From Candidatus Zixiibacteriota bacterium (lineage in GTDB: Bacteria; Zixibacteria; MSB-5A5; GN15; FEB-12): a stretch of DNA of 64,000 nt. Within the stretch, counting starts at the first letter, position 1. Every line of letters begins with the position of its first letter. The stretch is from assembly GCA_029860345.1 (NCBI GenBank), contig JAOUBJ010000013.1, positions 1-64,000 on the forward strand, read 5' to 3'. A program made the translations under genes and the position numbers. The notes beneath the pieces are model-generated. The model saw only the letters and a list, made by a program, of their open reading frames with translations, searched no databases and had not been told where the DNA came from. This document shows positions 7,305-16,282 of the stretch, in pieces.

Positions 7305-7520
7305 TCATGCTTGTATTAGCCGAGATTTCCCAAGTCTCTTCGAATTATCAATAATCTTATCGCATCCCATGGTGGCATGTTCCATGAGCACAAAATGACA
7401 GTGTTTTGCAATCGTTGATTCTCCTAAAGCTGTTTTGGGCATACCCGAGCGATCTGTCCCCATAGCGGACGACGACAAGAGACCCGTGCAGTCCTTTCCA
7501 TACGCCGTATGATAACGCAT
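7305..7520 (-). CDS. Possible 71-aa leader ORF upstream of the thioredoxin-like gene
   Basis: A non-repetitive open frame of 71 codons lies between the putative promoter (7566-7594) and the thioredoxin-like gene. Its TGA stop runs straight into the AGGAGG site of that gene (GCATGAGGAGG), which is the typical geometry of translational coupling. Against it, there is no clear Shine-Dalgarno for its own ATG (7518-7520), no recognised domain and unremarkable composition. It may be a real small protein, a regulatory leader or chance. Confidence 0.25.
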   Translation of the reverse strand: MRYHTAYGKDCTGLLSSSAMGTDRSGMPKTALGESTIAKHCHFVLMEHATMGCDKIIDNSKRLGKSRLIQA

Positions 7521-7565
7521 CTTATTCCCAGACCCTGATTCAGATAGAAGATACCCAACAGTGAA

Positions 7566-7594
7566 AGGATAGGTATAGAAGACACTTTTGTCAA
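7566..7594 (-). promoter_or_regulatory. Putative promoter of the thioredoxin/Cys-peptide operon
   Basis: On the minus strand TTGACA (7594-7589), 17-bp spacer, TATCCT (7571-7566). It is placed where repeat-rich sequence gives way to unique sequence, about 270 bp before the thioredoxin-like start. The long leader would include the possible 71-codon frame. Confidence 0.45.
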
Positions 7595-8228
7595 TATAAA
7601 AGACCCGAACGTCCGAGCCGCCATGAGATAAGAATCCCTGCCCCCCAGGTGTAGGGCGAGGTCGCCCAACACCACCCGGCGGCAGATGTGGACATCTGCT
7701 GGGCACTGATAGTGTGATGTGGGTGGCACCCTCAAAGCCGCTTTGGGGGTGACTTGCTTATTCTCCGGCCCAAACAAGGTTTGAGCCGGCCACCCGTCGA
7801 TGCGTTCTTGTCATTCCCGCGCAGGCGGGAATCTATCTCTTCTTGTTTTCTAGCGGGAAGTTCCGCCCCAAACAAGGTTTGAGCCGGCCACCCGACAGCG
7901 TCTGGCTCAGAGGGAGCAAGGTGTCGGGCGAGGTCGCCCAACACCACCCGGCGGCAGATGTGGACATCTGCCGGGCACTGAACCCGGCGGCAGATGTGGA
8001 CATCTGCCGGGCACTGAAACTCGATCCGGCAGCCCAGTTTGGTAACGAAGACTGGATTCTGGCCTTCGCCAGAATGACAGAGTAAAGACAAATCTAATAG
8101 CACCCATTTTAATGGCACCCAAAAATCTCGCACTATCTTGGCTGGAGAGTTTGCGTTTCGCTGAAAAGTGCCTATATTGGCTGCATTGCCGGGTCCACAA
8201 GACGTTGGGTGTTCAACGAGGTTTTTTT
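7595..8228. repeat. Gene-free mosaic of dispersed repeats
   Basis: Contains GGCGAGGTCGCCCAACACCACC units (about 7648 and 7926), the CGGCAGATGTGGACATCTGCC palindrome three times (about 7679, 7952 and 7985), CCCAAACAAGGTTTGAG units (about 7769 and 7868), the ATTCCC-N8-GGGAAT palindrome (7813-7832) and a TTCTGGC-CTTC-GCCAGAA hairpin near 8055-8072. The last 120 bp are unique and hold the 5' region of the next gene. Confidence 0.7.
7813..7832. repeat. ATTCCC-N8-GGGAAT palindrome (dRS3-like)
   Basis: A perfect ATTCCC..GGGAAT with eight central bases, GCGCAGGC, which themselves complete the stem. This exactly fits the consensus of the 20-bp dRS3 repeat known from Neisseria and resembles widespread intergenic hairpins. 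A second perfect copy is at 62626-62645 and a partial one near 283-300. Homology with dRS3 is not implied. Confidence 0.7.
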
Positions 8229-10139
8229 ATGTCCTACAAATCTCCGGTTTGGTTATTGATGACGATAGTGCTGCTTGGCTTATCGAGTCTGTCAGTGTCG
8301 GCCAATGACGATAGTCTGTTCGTGCCGTCGTTGGGTGCTCGATCTCAAGGTATGGGTGGCACCGGAGTGGCGTCCACTTACGATCTGTCGCCCGCATTTG
8401 GCAACCCGGCCTTGTTGGCGCTCGGTTCTCCCTGGAACACCGCCCTGAGTTTCCGCCACCCGTCCCGGAGAGTTCAGGACTTTTCGCTCTACGCCAACGG
8501 ACAGTGCCCGCGCAAAGAATACACTTGGGGTGTGGGTCTGGATGCCGTCAAGGCCAGTCGCCGGATGTGGCCGGGTCGCACGTCGGCCGTGCGCAACTGG
8601 CGTATCCAGGGAACAATGGCGGTAGCCCGTCGAGTCTATGATGAGTTAGTGGCTGGCATCGCGCTAAAACCGGCGCGATGGCGGCTATACGGCGAGAAAA
8701 GCACATCGCTTGAAGCCGATCTGGGTCTGGCCTATCCCACCCGCTGGCGTGATGTCGATTTCGTCGTCGGCGCCGTGGTCCGTGACCTCCTGGGTTCAGA
8801 GGTGACTCGTCGTGATCACGACACGGCTCTGGATGTGTCGGCGTTGTTGGGCGTAGCTGGTCGTTATTTCGCCGACGATTCGCTTTGGGAGTTCTCGGCG
8901 GCGGTCAATCTGGAAGCCGTGGAGCGCGACTTTGTGGCCGATCCACAGGGGCGCTTTCGTATCGGCGGTGAGGCGGCCACGCATCGATGGGAGGGGTATC
9001 GGCTGGCTGGACGACTGGGCCATGATGGTGAGCATTTCACCTTTGGTCTTGGTTTTGGCTGGCGCTTTCTCAAAGTCGATTGGGCCAAGACAGCCTGGAC
9101 CAAGTGGGAACATGGGCAAAACCTGACCGTTTCGATCGACCCTCTGGGCGCTCGGGAGTACTTGTATGAACTCTTTGGCGAAAAAGCACCGCTTGTGAAT
9201 TGGCGTGATTCTATAGGTGTCTACCGCCTCGAACAGTTTACACACTACGACTCCAGCGCCAAGGCAAGTTCGGATGCCGCTTACTACGATACCACGCAAT
9301 ACGACGAGACCCGGATTCTTTACCACAACGCCCGAGTATTTGCCGACGACGACGACCAGATAGCCCGGGCCGATAGAGGCATCGCTAATTCTGAAGAAGC
9401 TTTGGATCGCTGGAAGTTCGTGGCCGACTCACTTATTCGTGAGACACACCTGGACAGTTTATTGAAGGCGGAGCGCAACCTTACTGACTCCCAACATCGA
9501 GAGTTACTCAGTCGGGCTGATACATGTTTCAGACATCGTGACTACATTTGTGCACTGGAACTTATCGACATGGTGTTGGCCAAAGACTCAGCGAATCCGG
9601 AAGCGCTGTCTCTCCGAAGTGATGTCGAACAGGGGCGTGAGCTGGAAATCGTCTTTAGCCTCGTGCTGGCCGATACGGCCGAACGGGAGAATCTTCTGGG
9701 ACGAGCGCTTGAAGCCTACGTGCATATTCTGTATTTGGATTCGCTGCATGAAGATGGTCAGACGGGGAAAGAGCGGGTGGAAGAAAGGTTGGCAATTCGG
9801 CGCTTTGTCGATCGGGCCGTGCGCGCATACCAGGCCGGCCAAATGGCCAAAGCCTCCATGGCCTTCGACTCGGCGGCGGCCCTTGATCCCAACTTGAAAG
9901 GGCTGCAAAACATCCTCTCCGGATTCAACACGAATGCGGCCGACACTACGTCGTTGGACGTTATTCGAGCAGATACTTCGGCCTATCGGCTCTATGAACA
10001 AGGTCTGGAATTCAACCGGAACCAGGAATACGAAAAGGCCATCGAGGTTTTCAACAAGGTTCTCAAGAAGTATCCGAATAGCCCCGCCGTCACCAAAGAA
10101 CGTGACCAGGCCCTATTGATGTTGCAGCAAGCGGGTTAG
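8229..10139 (+). CDS. Outer-membrane PorV/FadL-like barrel protein with C-terminal TPR region
   Basis: A 636-residue protein. A signal peptide (1-25, ..LLGLSSLSVSA) is followed by GARSQGMGGTGVAS...SPAFGNPALLAL, the typical opening of PorV/PorQ/TraF-type outer-membrane barrels. The barrel-like region spans to about 330. The C-terminal third (about 390-636) is helical with TPR-like units, the clearest being the last (YRLYEQGLEFNRNQEYEKAI...). The start at 8229 (MSYKS) places the signal peptide correctly; upstream in-frame starts would bury it. Which side of the membrane the TPRs occupy is not known; a scaffold for envelope assembly is possible. Confidence 0.65.
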   Translation: MSYKSPVWLLMTIVLLGLSSLSVSANDDSLFVPSLGARSQGMGGTGVASTYDLSPAFGNPALLALGSPWNTALSFRHPSRRVQDFSLYANGQCPRKEYTWGVGLDAVKASRRMWPGRTSAVRNWRIQGTMAVARRVYDELVAGIALKPARWRLYGEKSTSLEADLGLAYPTRWRDVDFVVGAVVRDLLGSEVTRRDHDTALDVSALLGVAGRYFADDSLWEFSAAVNLEAVERDFVADPQGRFRIGGEAATHRWEGYRLAGRLGHDGEHFTFGLGFGWRFLKVDWAKTAWTKWEHGQNLTVSIDPLGAREYLYELFGEKAPLVNWRDSIGVYRLEQFTHYDSSAKASSDAAYYDTTQYDETRILYHNARVFADDDDQIARADRGIANSEEALDRWKFVADSLIRETHLDSLLKAERNLTDSQHRELLSRADTCFRHRDYICALELIDMVLAKDSANPEALSLRSDVEQGRELEIVFSLVLADTAERENLLGRALEAYVHILYLDSLHEDGQTGKERVEERLAIRRFVDRAVRAYQAGQMAKASMAFDSAAALDPNLKGLQNILSGFNTNAADTTSLDVIRADTSAYRLYEQGLEFNRNQEYEKAIEVFNKVLKKYPNSPAVTKERDQALLMLQQAG

Positions 10140-10299
10140 CGTCGATTTCCAGAGCATTTGTCGTCGGTCAGACCAGTCTCGGACCAGCCGGTTGAGAGGC
10201 TTGACCAGGTGGTGGGAGACCCATTACACCCTGAAAAACCCGGATATGATTGCGTAGTTTTTAGTAGAAGTTTATGCCTTACGGAGTTAGGTTTCAGCC

Positions 10300-12351
10300 A
10301 TGTTTAAGCGCCCCGTGAAAGAGATTAGCGCCGAGTTTTCGGCTGAAGAGAGATTCCTTCCCAGTATTCAGCGGACGGTGCGCGAAAGTTGTATCGTTGC
10401 CGGACTCAGGCGCAAGGAAGTCTCGGCGGTACTCCTGGCGACCGAGGAAGCGGCCACCAACATAATCAGACATGCCTATCTCTACGAAAAAGGGGTGCTC
10501 AGGCTGCGGATTGTCATTTACCGCAAACTGGTCGTTCTCTCGCTGATCGATTTCGGACGGTCGTTCACACCGGACGCAACGGGAACGCTGGACCTCAAGC
10601 GACTGATCGAGTCGGGGCGCAAAGGCGGGCTCGGTTTCTACATGATCCAGAAAATCATGGATTCGGTCGAGTATATATCCTCGGCCGGGCGCAACGAACT
10701 GAGAATGATCAAGCGTATCACTTCGCGTCCTATCGAAAGCCGTCCTTTTCTCAGACGCATGTCGACGCTAAGGGTCAAGTTTTCCTTCTGGACTTTTATG
10801 ATTATGGCTGTGATCATCGCCGGGAGTTTCTATTACCTTGACCGCCGCACCTCCGGCCAATTGTATGACCGTCTCGACGAAACGGTGTTGGCTCTGACCA
10901 AGACGATCACCGACCAGGCGGCCGGACATCTCTTGCGTAGTCGGTCGACGACCGAATTCGATGAACTGGTTCTAAGCTACACGCGGGCTAATCCGGAGTT
11001 GCTGCAGGTGGTCCTGGTAGACTCAGGCGGGCTGGTTATGGCTCACTCCGACAACATCCGCAACATTCGCAAACCCTACCAGCCGCCCGATGATGTAGGC
11101 AAGGTTGTTCTGGGGCACCCTTTCAGGTATGTGCAGGACGGTCAGGAACTCAACTTTCTGGCGCAACCGATTGAACGGAACGACCGTCATCTGGGCGATG
11201 CTTTTGTCGTCTATTCGTCCGAACCGATCAGTGAGCCGCTTAGACAAGCCCGTGAACGCGTTATAAAGCTGACCGCGTTGCTCTTGCTGTTCGGCGTGCT
11301 GGGCATTTACATGCTCTCGAACTACTTTGTTCGGCCAATAGTGCAGATCACGCGACGGGTACGCGGGTTCACATCGGGCGACCTGGAGTCGGAACTGCCG
11401 CTTGAGGGGGCCGAAGAATTTTTTGAGATTTCCCGTGCTTTCAATGAAATGATGACTCGCCTGCGTCAGGATCGAGAGAACATCGTGGCCCGTGAGAAGA
11501 TGGCTAAGGAGATCGAACTCGCTTCTCAGATACAGCAGACTCTCATGCCGACTCGTCTGCCAAACCTGTCGGGCCTGGACCTGGATGCGTTCTACCGAGC
11601 GGCTTCAATTGTCGGTGGCGATCTCTACGATGTTTTCGAGATTACACCCGAGCGTTACTGTCTGGTCGTGGCCGATGTTTCCGGCAAGGGAGTGCCGGCC
11701 TCGCTGGTCATGTCCATGCTGCGCACGGTGATCCAGATAAGCGCTGCCGGCGCCGTCAGTGCCGCCGACACACTGGTAAAAGTGAACGAGTATCTATGCA
11801 ATAATATGCCGCCCGGAATGTTCATCACGGTTATGCTGGTTTTTTATGATGCGGACGAGCGCAAAATCGACATCGTGTCAGCTGGGCACAACCCCATGCT
11901 ATATTACCATGCTCAGACCGGACATGTCGACCGGATCAATCCAAGTGGTCTGCCGTTGGGCGTTCCGGTACTGATAGACGGGGACTTCGGCGATCGACTT
12001 GAACAAGTCAGCCTGACCCTTGAAGCCGACGATTGCTTTCTCATGTACACCGACGGCATCACCGAGGCGTCCGACCGACAAGGCACTCAATTCGGCCTGG
12101 ACCGACTGTCTGGCCTGCTGGCTGACCGCCTGAGTGCCGGAGGATCGATCAAGGCGGCGCAGGTTGCCGACGCGATAGTTGCTCAGCTTGATGATTTCGC
12201 CGGGTTCGATAAGCAAACCGACGATATAACGTTCATAGTAGCCCGGGCTACCACCGGGGCCGAGGTTCAGCCGGGCGGTGAAACGGCGGATTTGATCTCG
12301 GTTGACCATCCGGCCGAGACGACAAATCGCGAATGGACGGAGGGACATTAG
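10300..12351 (+). CDS. Fused RsbW-type kinase / membrane sensor / HAMP / SpoIIE-type phosphatase
   Basis: A 683-residue signalling protein. Residues about 10-145 form an RsbW-like HATPase domain with EEAATNIIRHAY (N box), DFGRSF and KGGLGFYMI (G boxes). A membrane segment (about 159-179), an extracytoplasmic sensor region, a second membrane segment (about 323-344) and a HAMP domain (about 345-395) follow. The C-terminal PP2C/SpoIIE domain (about 405-650) keeps the metal-binding aspartates in GGDLYD, VADVSGKG, YTDGITEA and DDITF. Such kinases and phosphatases normally act in opposition on STAS anti-sigma antagonists; the next gene encodes a STAS protein. Start 10300 has GGAGTTAGG upstream. Having both activities in one chain is unusual. 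Confidence 0.88.
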   Translation: MFKRPVKEISAEFSAEERFLPSIQRTVRESCIVAGLRRKEVSAVLLATEEAATNIIRHAYLYEKGVLRLRIVIYRKLVVLSLIDFGRSFTPDATGTLDLKRLIESGRKGGLGFYMIQKIMDSVEYISSAGRNELRMIKRITSRPIESRPFLRRMSTLRVKFSFWTFMIMAVIIAGSFYYLDRRTSGQLYDRLDETVLALTKTITDQAAGHLLRSRSTTEFDELVLSYTRANPELLQVVLVDSGGLVMAHSDNIRNIRKPYQPPDDVGKVVLGHPFRYVQDGQELNFLAQPIERNDRHLGDAFVVYSSEPISEPLRQARERVIKLTALLLLFGVLGIYMLSNYFVRPIVQITRRVRGFTSGDLESELPLEGAEEFFEISRAFNEMMTRLRQDRENIVAREKMAKEIELASQIQQTLMPTRLPNLSGLDLDAFYRAASIVGGDLYDVFEITPERYCLVVADVSGKGVPASLVMSMLRTVIQISAAGAVSAADTLVKVNEYLCNNMPPGMFITVMLVFYDADERKIDIVSAGHNPMLYYHAQTGHVDRINPSGLPLGVPVLIDGDFGDRLEQVSLTLEADDCFLMYTDGITEASDRQGTQFGLDRLSGLLADRLSAGGSIKAAQVADAIVAQLDDFAGFDKQTDDITFIVARATTGAEVQPGGETADLISVDHPAETTNREWTEGH

Positions 12352-12473
12352 TTCATGACACCCGGACAAGTCTGTCGAGTTTTGACCCAGCGTCTGTTTT
12401 TAGTTGCGACGCTAACGAATGAAACGTTTATTTCGTGCAAAGGTCGCCAGAGTTTTGGTATGAACGGACGGTC

Positions 12474-12863
12474 ATGGAAGCATTAGCCATCTCATTGTCG
12501 GAAGGAAGCACACAGGTCGCATCGGAAGTGCGAGTTGATGGTGTTATCGACACGGCTACGGCCTCGCAGCTTGAGGAAGTCTTCGAGTCGTTGCTCAAGC
12601 GTGGGCGTTACCGGATCGTTGTGGACCTGGCCGGTGTGGACTATATCTCATCGGCCGGATGGGGTATCTTTATCGCAAACATCCGTGATGTCCGGGCCAA
12701 CGACGGTGATATCAAGTTGGCCAATATGATCCCCAGTGTATATGAGATCTATGACTTGCTCGAGTTCGATAATGTGTTGCGCGCATACAATTCGGTAGAG
12801 GATGCCCGGCTCGATTTCGGCGAAACGATATCCGCCGAGTCAAAAAAAAAAGTCCCACGCTGA
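12474..12863 (+). CDS. STAS-domain protein (anti-sigma factor antagonist type)
   Basis: A protein of about 129 residues consisting of one STAS domain, like SpoIIAA/RsbV. The phosphoacceptor region is recognisable: VDLAGVDYISSAGWGIF, where a serine in the ISSAG motif is the conserved kinase target in the family. The start at ATG 12474 matches domain length; a GTG at 12435 would add 13 residues. It follows the kinase/phosphatase gene by about 120 bp and is the obvious substrate of both its activities. The C-terminal tail is short and basic (ESKKKVPR). Confidence 0.85.
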   Translation: MEALAISLSEGSTQVASEVRVDGVIDTATASQLEEVFESLLKRGRYRIVVDLAGVDYISSAGWGIFIANIRDVRANDGDIKLANMIPSVYEIYDLLEFDNVLRAYNSVEDARLDFGETISAESKKKVPR

Positions 12864-12868
12864 CCCGC

Positions 12869-13138
12869 GTGACGCTTGAGGATCACTTCAGCAGTATCGA
12901 TCAGCCAGGTGTTGCCGGTGTCGGATCGGACGGCCATCTCTACCACGACACCGGACTCGAAAGTGAACTATTCAGATTAGTGAGGGAGGACCCGTTTGCT
13001 TCGATTCGGGAAATGTCGCAGGAGCTTAGGCGAAGGTCGGAGTTTCGCCGGGTCGGTTGGTGGCAGGTGTTCAAGATTCTCCGAAGCCATCGACTTCTGA
13101 CGAGGCGCCGGCGATTCAGATTCATGCGCGGTCGCTGA
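12869..13138 (+). CDS. Small winged-helix-like protein of unknown function
   Basis: An 89-residue protein starting at GTG 12869, five bases after the STAS stop, so translation is probably coupled. The second half (VREDPFASIREMSQELRR...VGWWQVFKILRSHRLLTRRRR) has the pattern of a winged helix-turn-helix: a helix, a turn, a recognition-like helix and a strongly basic end. Transposase N-terminal HTH domains look similar, but no transposase remains are nearby. It may be the output or partner of the STAS switch. Family assignment is uncertain and the start codon is weak. Confidence 0.55.
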   Translation: MTLEDHFSSIDQPGVAGVGSDGHLYHDTGLESELFRLVREDPFASIREMSQELRRRSEFRRVGWWQVFKILRSHRLLTRRRRFRFMRGR

Positions 13139-13192
13139 CCGCGTTTGTAGTTGACGCATGGATCGACGTTTCTATATTATTAGAACGAAGTT

Positions 13193-14824
13193 ATGACCAT
13201 CGAACAGTCTTTCATAGTCGTTCTGGCCTTTTTGGCCATCCTGTTGGCTCTTTTGTTGGTCCAACGGATCACGGGCGAGTCGCGACGCACCGCGGCGCTA
13301 AGAAGACTCGACATGGAGGACTTCGACCAGCTTCTCAGAACCAACGCCCGCCAGGGAGTGATTTCTAACGTGGGTTCCAGAGTTTCGAATCTACTCAAAG
13401 GAACCTTCGGCTGCTCACGAATACTATTCCTGCGTAAAAAAAGAGGACAGCTAAGGCTGAATTACAGCCATGGCTTGGACCAGAGTGATGCGTCCGGGTT
13501 TCGCCTTCCGGCCTCCAGCGAGCTGGATGAAAAACTCCGCGAGGAGTATATGCTCAGGAATCTCTCGCAGCTAAAACCATCACTGCCCAGCGACTACTAC
13601 GAACGATTGGTTCAACTCGGGATCGATTCGTTCTTCCCCATTTTCTGGCGGGATAATCTGTACGGTGTCTACTTTATATGCAGCACGCTGGAAACCCGTG
13701 AGCGCTCGTTTCGTACCCTGGTAGCTTCTTTGGGGCAAGTGTTGTCGGCGGCCTACCATGTCAAGTGGCACGAGTCTCGTCATGATGAACTACGCAAGAA
13801 ACTGGATGTAGCTTCAGATAAACCGGATCAACCTCGTTCGGTCGATCTGGATTCCTTAATGGGGTTGATTCGCCATCGCAAGGCAGGCACTATGGTCAGT
13901 CGGATTTTTGAAGTGCTGACGGTAGACGTCGGGTGGACCCGGGCTGCATTCTTCCACCGCCTCAACAGCCAATCTCAGTGGGAACTTGATACCCACGAGA
14001 TCAGCCCGACCTTCCTGAGCGGCCATGCCGACGAGCTCAGTTTTATGGTCGGCCAACTGTCTGATATCCACCTGACAGGTCCGGCCGAGTTGAAAACCGA
14101 GCATGGACAGATGGCTGCATTGGCAACTGCTCTTGAGGAAAGCGGGTTGGAGCATGTGATGGTCTATTCGGTTTCGTCGGGGCGTGACGGTGTGCTGGCC
14201 TGGAGCGGTGGGGGAGACCCGGTCGATGTAAGCGGCCGTCTGGAAACTCTGAGATCGCACTTGCATGACCTCATCGACAATGCCGAGTCGTTCGAACGCA
14301 TCGAGGGATTGTCATACACCGACAACCTCACCGGCCTGGCCAACCAGCGTTACTTTCTCAAACGGCTGGATGAGGAAATCTCACGTGCCGAGCGTTACGG
14401 CCGCCACCTGGCTTTCATCCTCTTTGATCTTGACGAGCTTAAGGCAACCAACGACACCTACGGCCACTTGGCCGGTGACGACATCCTAAGGCAGCTTGGT
14501 GAGATCCTTCGTAACAGCATTCGGTCAATCGACGTTGTTGCGCGCTATGGCGGCGATGAATTCTGCGTCATTATGCCCGAGGCCGATCAAGAGACTTGCC
14601 GAAGGTTCATGCGGCGTCTTCAGGCGACCATTGCCGGTACCGATTTTCAAATCGAGCACATTGACGAGCCGATCAAGTGTACGGTATCGTTGGGTGGCTC
14701 CATTTTCCCGGATCATGGTAAGGACTCGCGTGGATTGATTCATGCGGCCGACATGGCTTTGCTTCGGGCCAAAGAGAGCGGTCGCAACCGCTCGTTGATT
14801 TTCGAGTTGGAACCCGGGGTCTGA
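13193..14824 (+). CDS. Membrane-anchored diguanylate cyclase (GGDEF)
   Basis: A 543-residue protein with an N-terminal membrane segment (about 6-25), a GAF-like sensory middle (about 45-350) and a C-terminal GGDEF domain (about 375-535) that makes cyclic di-GMP from two GTP. The active-site motif RYGGDEF is intact, as are DNLTGLANQRYF and FDLDELKATND. An inhibitory I-site, RSID, lies five residues before GGDEF, so product feedback is expected. The gene follows the STAS and winged-helix genes in the same direction with a gap of about 55 bp, suggesting that the partner switch feeds into c-di-GMP signalling. Confidence 0.92.
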   Translation: MTIEQSFIVVLAFLAILLALLLVQRITGESRRTAALRRLDMEDFDQLLRTNARQGVISNVGSRVSNLLKGTFGCSRILFLRKKRGQLRLNYSHGLDQSDASGFRLPASSELDEKLREEYMLRNLSQLKPSLPSDYYERLVQLGIDSFFPIFWRDNLYGVYFICSTLETRERSFRTLVASLGQVLSAAYHVKWHESRHDELRKKLDVASDKPDQPRSVDLDSLMGLIRHRKAGTMVSRIFEVLTVDVGWTRAAFFHRLNSQSQWELDTHEISPTFLSGHADELSFMVGQLSDIHLTGPAELKTEHGQMAALATALEESGLEHVMVYSVSSGRDGVLAWSGGGDPVDVSGRLETLRSHLHDLIDNAESFERIEGLSYTDNLTGLANQRYFLKRLDEEISRAERYGRHLAFILFDLDELKATNDTYGHLAGDDILRQLGEILRNSIRSIDVVARYGGDEFCVIMPEADQETCRRFMRRLQATIAGTDFQIEHIDEPIKCTVSLGGSIFPDHGKDSRGLIHAADMALLRAKESGRNRSLIFELEPGV

Positions 14825-15280
14825 CAGGCAAGCCTGTTTCTCGCGCTTCGCGCGGACGCTCCAATTCAGACAAGAATGGTGTCACAAGGCGCGGAGCGCA
14901 AAGGGTGATTCATCACGACCAAGCAAGGCTTGAGGGTGCCACCCTCTGGAAGGCGTAATGGCACGTTCCTCCGGTTCCTGCGTTCGCCGAAGGCGAGTGT
15001 GTGCACCGGAGGTTTCAAAGGCTGGTTTCACACAACGCATCAGCGAGAATCGCAGGGTCACAACCACGCCTAAGGCGTGGTCAGGACCCTGCGAAACCAC
15101 TTTTGTATCCTGCCATTGGTGCTGGAGCCACCGATGCGCGCAATCGAAACATTTTCAACGTTCTTCAGGCGTCGAATCAGCCTCATTTAATGCTTTACAG
15201 GGAGCGGTGGGGTCGTTTAATTCATAAAATAACGGTGGAATATGCCGATTTTACTATAAGCTATTCTAAGGATGGAACTT
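14825..15280. repeat. Repeat-containing gap before the exopolysaccharide operon
   Basis: The first 280 bp hold dispersed modules: GACAGGCAAGCCTGTTTCTCGCGCTTC (also at about 155-183), a GGTGATTCATCACG hairpin, ACCAAGCAAGGCTTGAGGGTGCCACCC and AGGGTC..GGACCCTGCG. The final 170 bp are unique and AT-richer and should hold the promoter of the next operon. I could not fix a convincing -35/-10 pair. No gene is supported. Confidence 0.5.
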
Positions 15281-16264
15281 ATGCGAAACCATGAAGGTTT
15301 AATGACCAGAATGATTCTCCTTATAGTCATGTTGCTGCTGTCGGCCGGTGCTGCCACGACTTCGGCGGCGGAATACAGAGTTGGACCAGAGGATGTGTTG
15401 CAGATAAAGTTCTGGCAGGAACCGACCCTCAATTCCCAAGTGCGCGTCAACCAGGAAGGTAAGATCGTCCTGGACATAATCGGCGAGGTGGAAGCGGCCG
15501 GACTCCGTATTCAGGACCTGCAGATGGAAATCGTCAACCGCATGTCGCGGCTTAACCGACTCATCTCGCAAGCCACGGTGCAGGTGACCGAGTTCAACTA
15601 TCAGCATGTCTTTGTTTATGGACAGGTGAGCAATCCCGGCAAGAAGACTTTTGAGGAAATCCCCGACTTGCTGGCTATCCTGAACGAAGCCGGTTGGATT
15701 ACCGCCACCGGTGACCTCAGCAGAGTCAGCATTATTCATGGCGGTGAGCGAGCCGGGCAGGTTGAAGTGGTGGATGTTGCCGGGGCGATGGCCAACGGCA
15801 CCGTCGATCAGCTGCCGAAATTGCTGCGCACCGATGCCATCGATGTTCCCAGCATGCCGGTGGGTATCCCACCACCCGATCTGGGACGATTGACCGCGCG
15901 AAAGAACGTCATATATGTGCTGGGCGCTGTCAATACCCCCGGGCCGATTCGTTTTGAAGAAAACATTGATGTCATGGAAGCGTTGGCTCTGGCCGGGGGA
16001 CACACCGGGGAAGCCGATCTCAGACGTGCTCAGATAGTCAGCAAGGACGGATACTACGGCCAGACGATGCAAATAGACCTGGAGAAATACGCAACCACCG
16101 GAACACCGGCCCGTCATTTAATGCACAAAGAAGATGTCTGTGTTGTGCCGTTTCGTAAGCAGGGTTTCATGGGTCGTAACCTGGGGACGATTGTGACCAT
16201 TCTCGGCGCGGCCACATCGGCGGTATTGTTGTACGAAAACCTGAAACCGGAACCGACGCAATAG
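15281..16264 (+). CDS. Polysaccharide export protein, Wza-like (Poly_export/SLBB)
   Basis: A 327-residue exported protein with a signal peptide (to about 31), a Poly_export domain starting EYRVGPEDVLQIKFWQEP, and two SLBB-like beta-grasp units (FVYGQVSNPGKKTF and IYVLGAVNTPGPIRF). Wza-type proteins form the outer-membrane channel for capsule or exopolysaccharide. Unlike classical Wza, there is no lipobox cysteine, and a hydrophobic segment ends the protein (GTIVTILGAATSAVLLY). Start 15281 has AAGGA eight bases upstream; ATG 15302 is an alternative. It is the first gene of a five-gene operon. Confidence 0.88.
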   Translation: MRNHEGLMTRMILLIVMLLLSAGAATTSAAEYRVGPEDVLQIKFWQEPTLNSQVRVNQEGKIVLDIIGEVEAAGLRIQDLQMEIVNRMSRLNRLISQATVQVTEFNYQHVFVYGQVSNPGKKTFEEIPDLLAILNEAGWITATGDLSRVSIIHGGERAGQVEVVDVAGAMANGTVDQLPKLLRTDAIDVPSMPVGIPPPDLGRLTARKNVIYVLGAVNTPGPIRFEENIDVMEALALAGGHTGEADLRRAQIVSKDGYYGQTMQIDLEKYATTGTPARHLMHKEDVCVVPFRKQGFMGRNLGTIVTILGAATSAVLLYENLKPEPTQ

Positions 16265-16282
16265 AGCATCGAGTGGAGCCGG

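Noticed and set aside
7732-8200. Open frames of 97-133 residues on the minus strand
   Set aside because: They consist of the repeated VPGRCPHLPPG string, the translation of the palindromic CGGCAGATGTGG module.
10300-14824. A full sigma-B-like stress operon
   Set aside because: Kinase, phosphatase and STAS parts are present, but there is no sigma factor gene in the cluster, so the sigma-B label is not used.
15299-16117. A 272-residue antisense open frame inside the Wza-like gene
   Set aside because: A high-GC antisense shadow; the plus-strand frame has the signal peptide, Poly_export and SLBB motifs.
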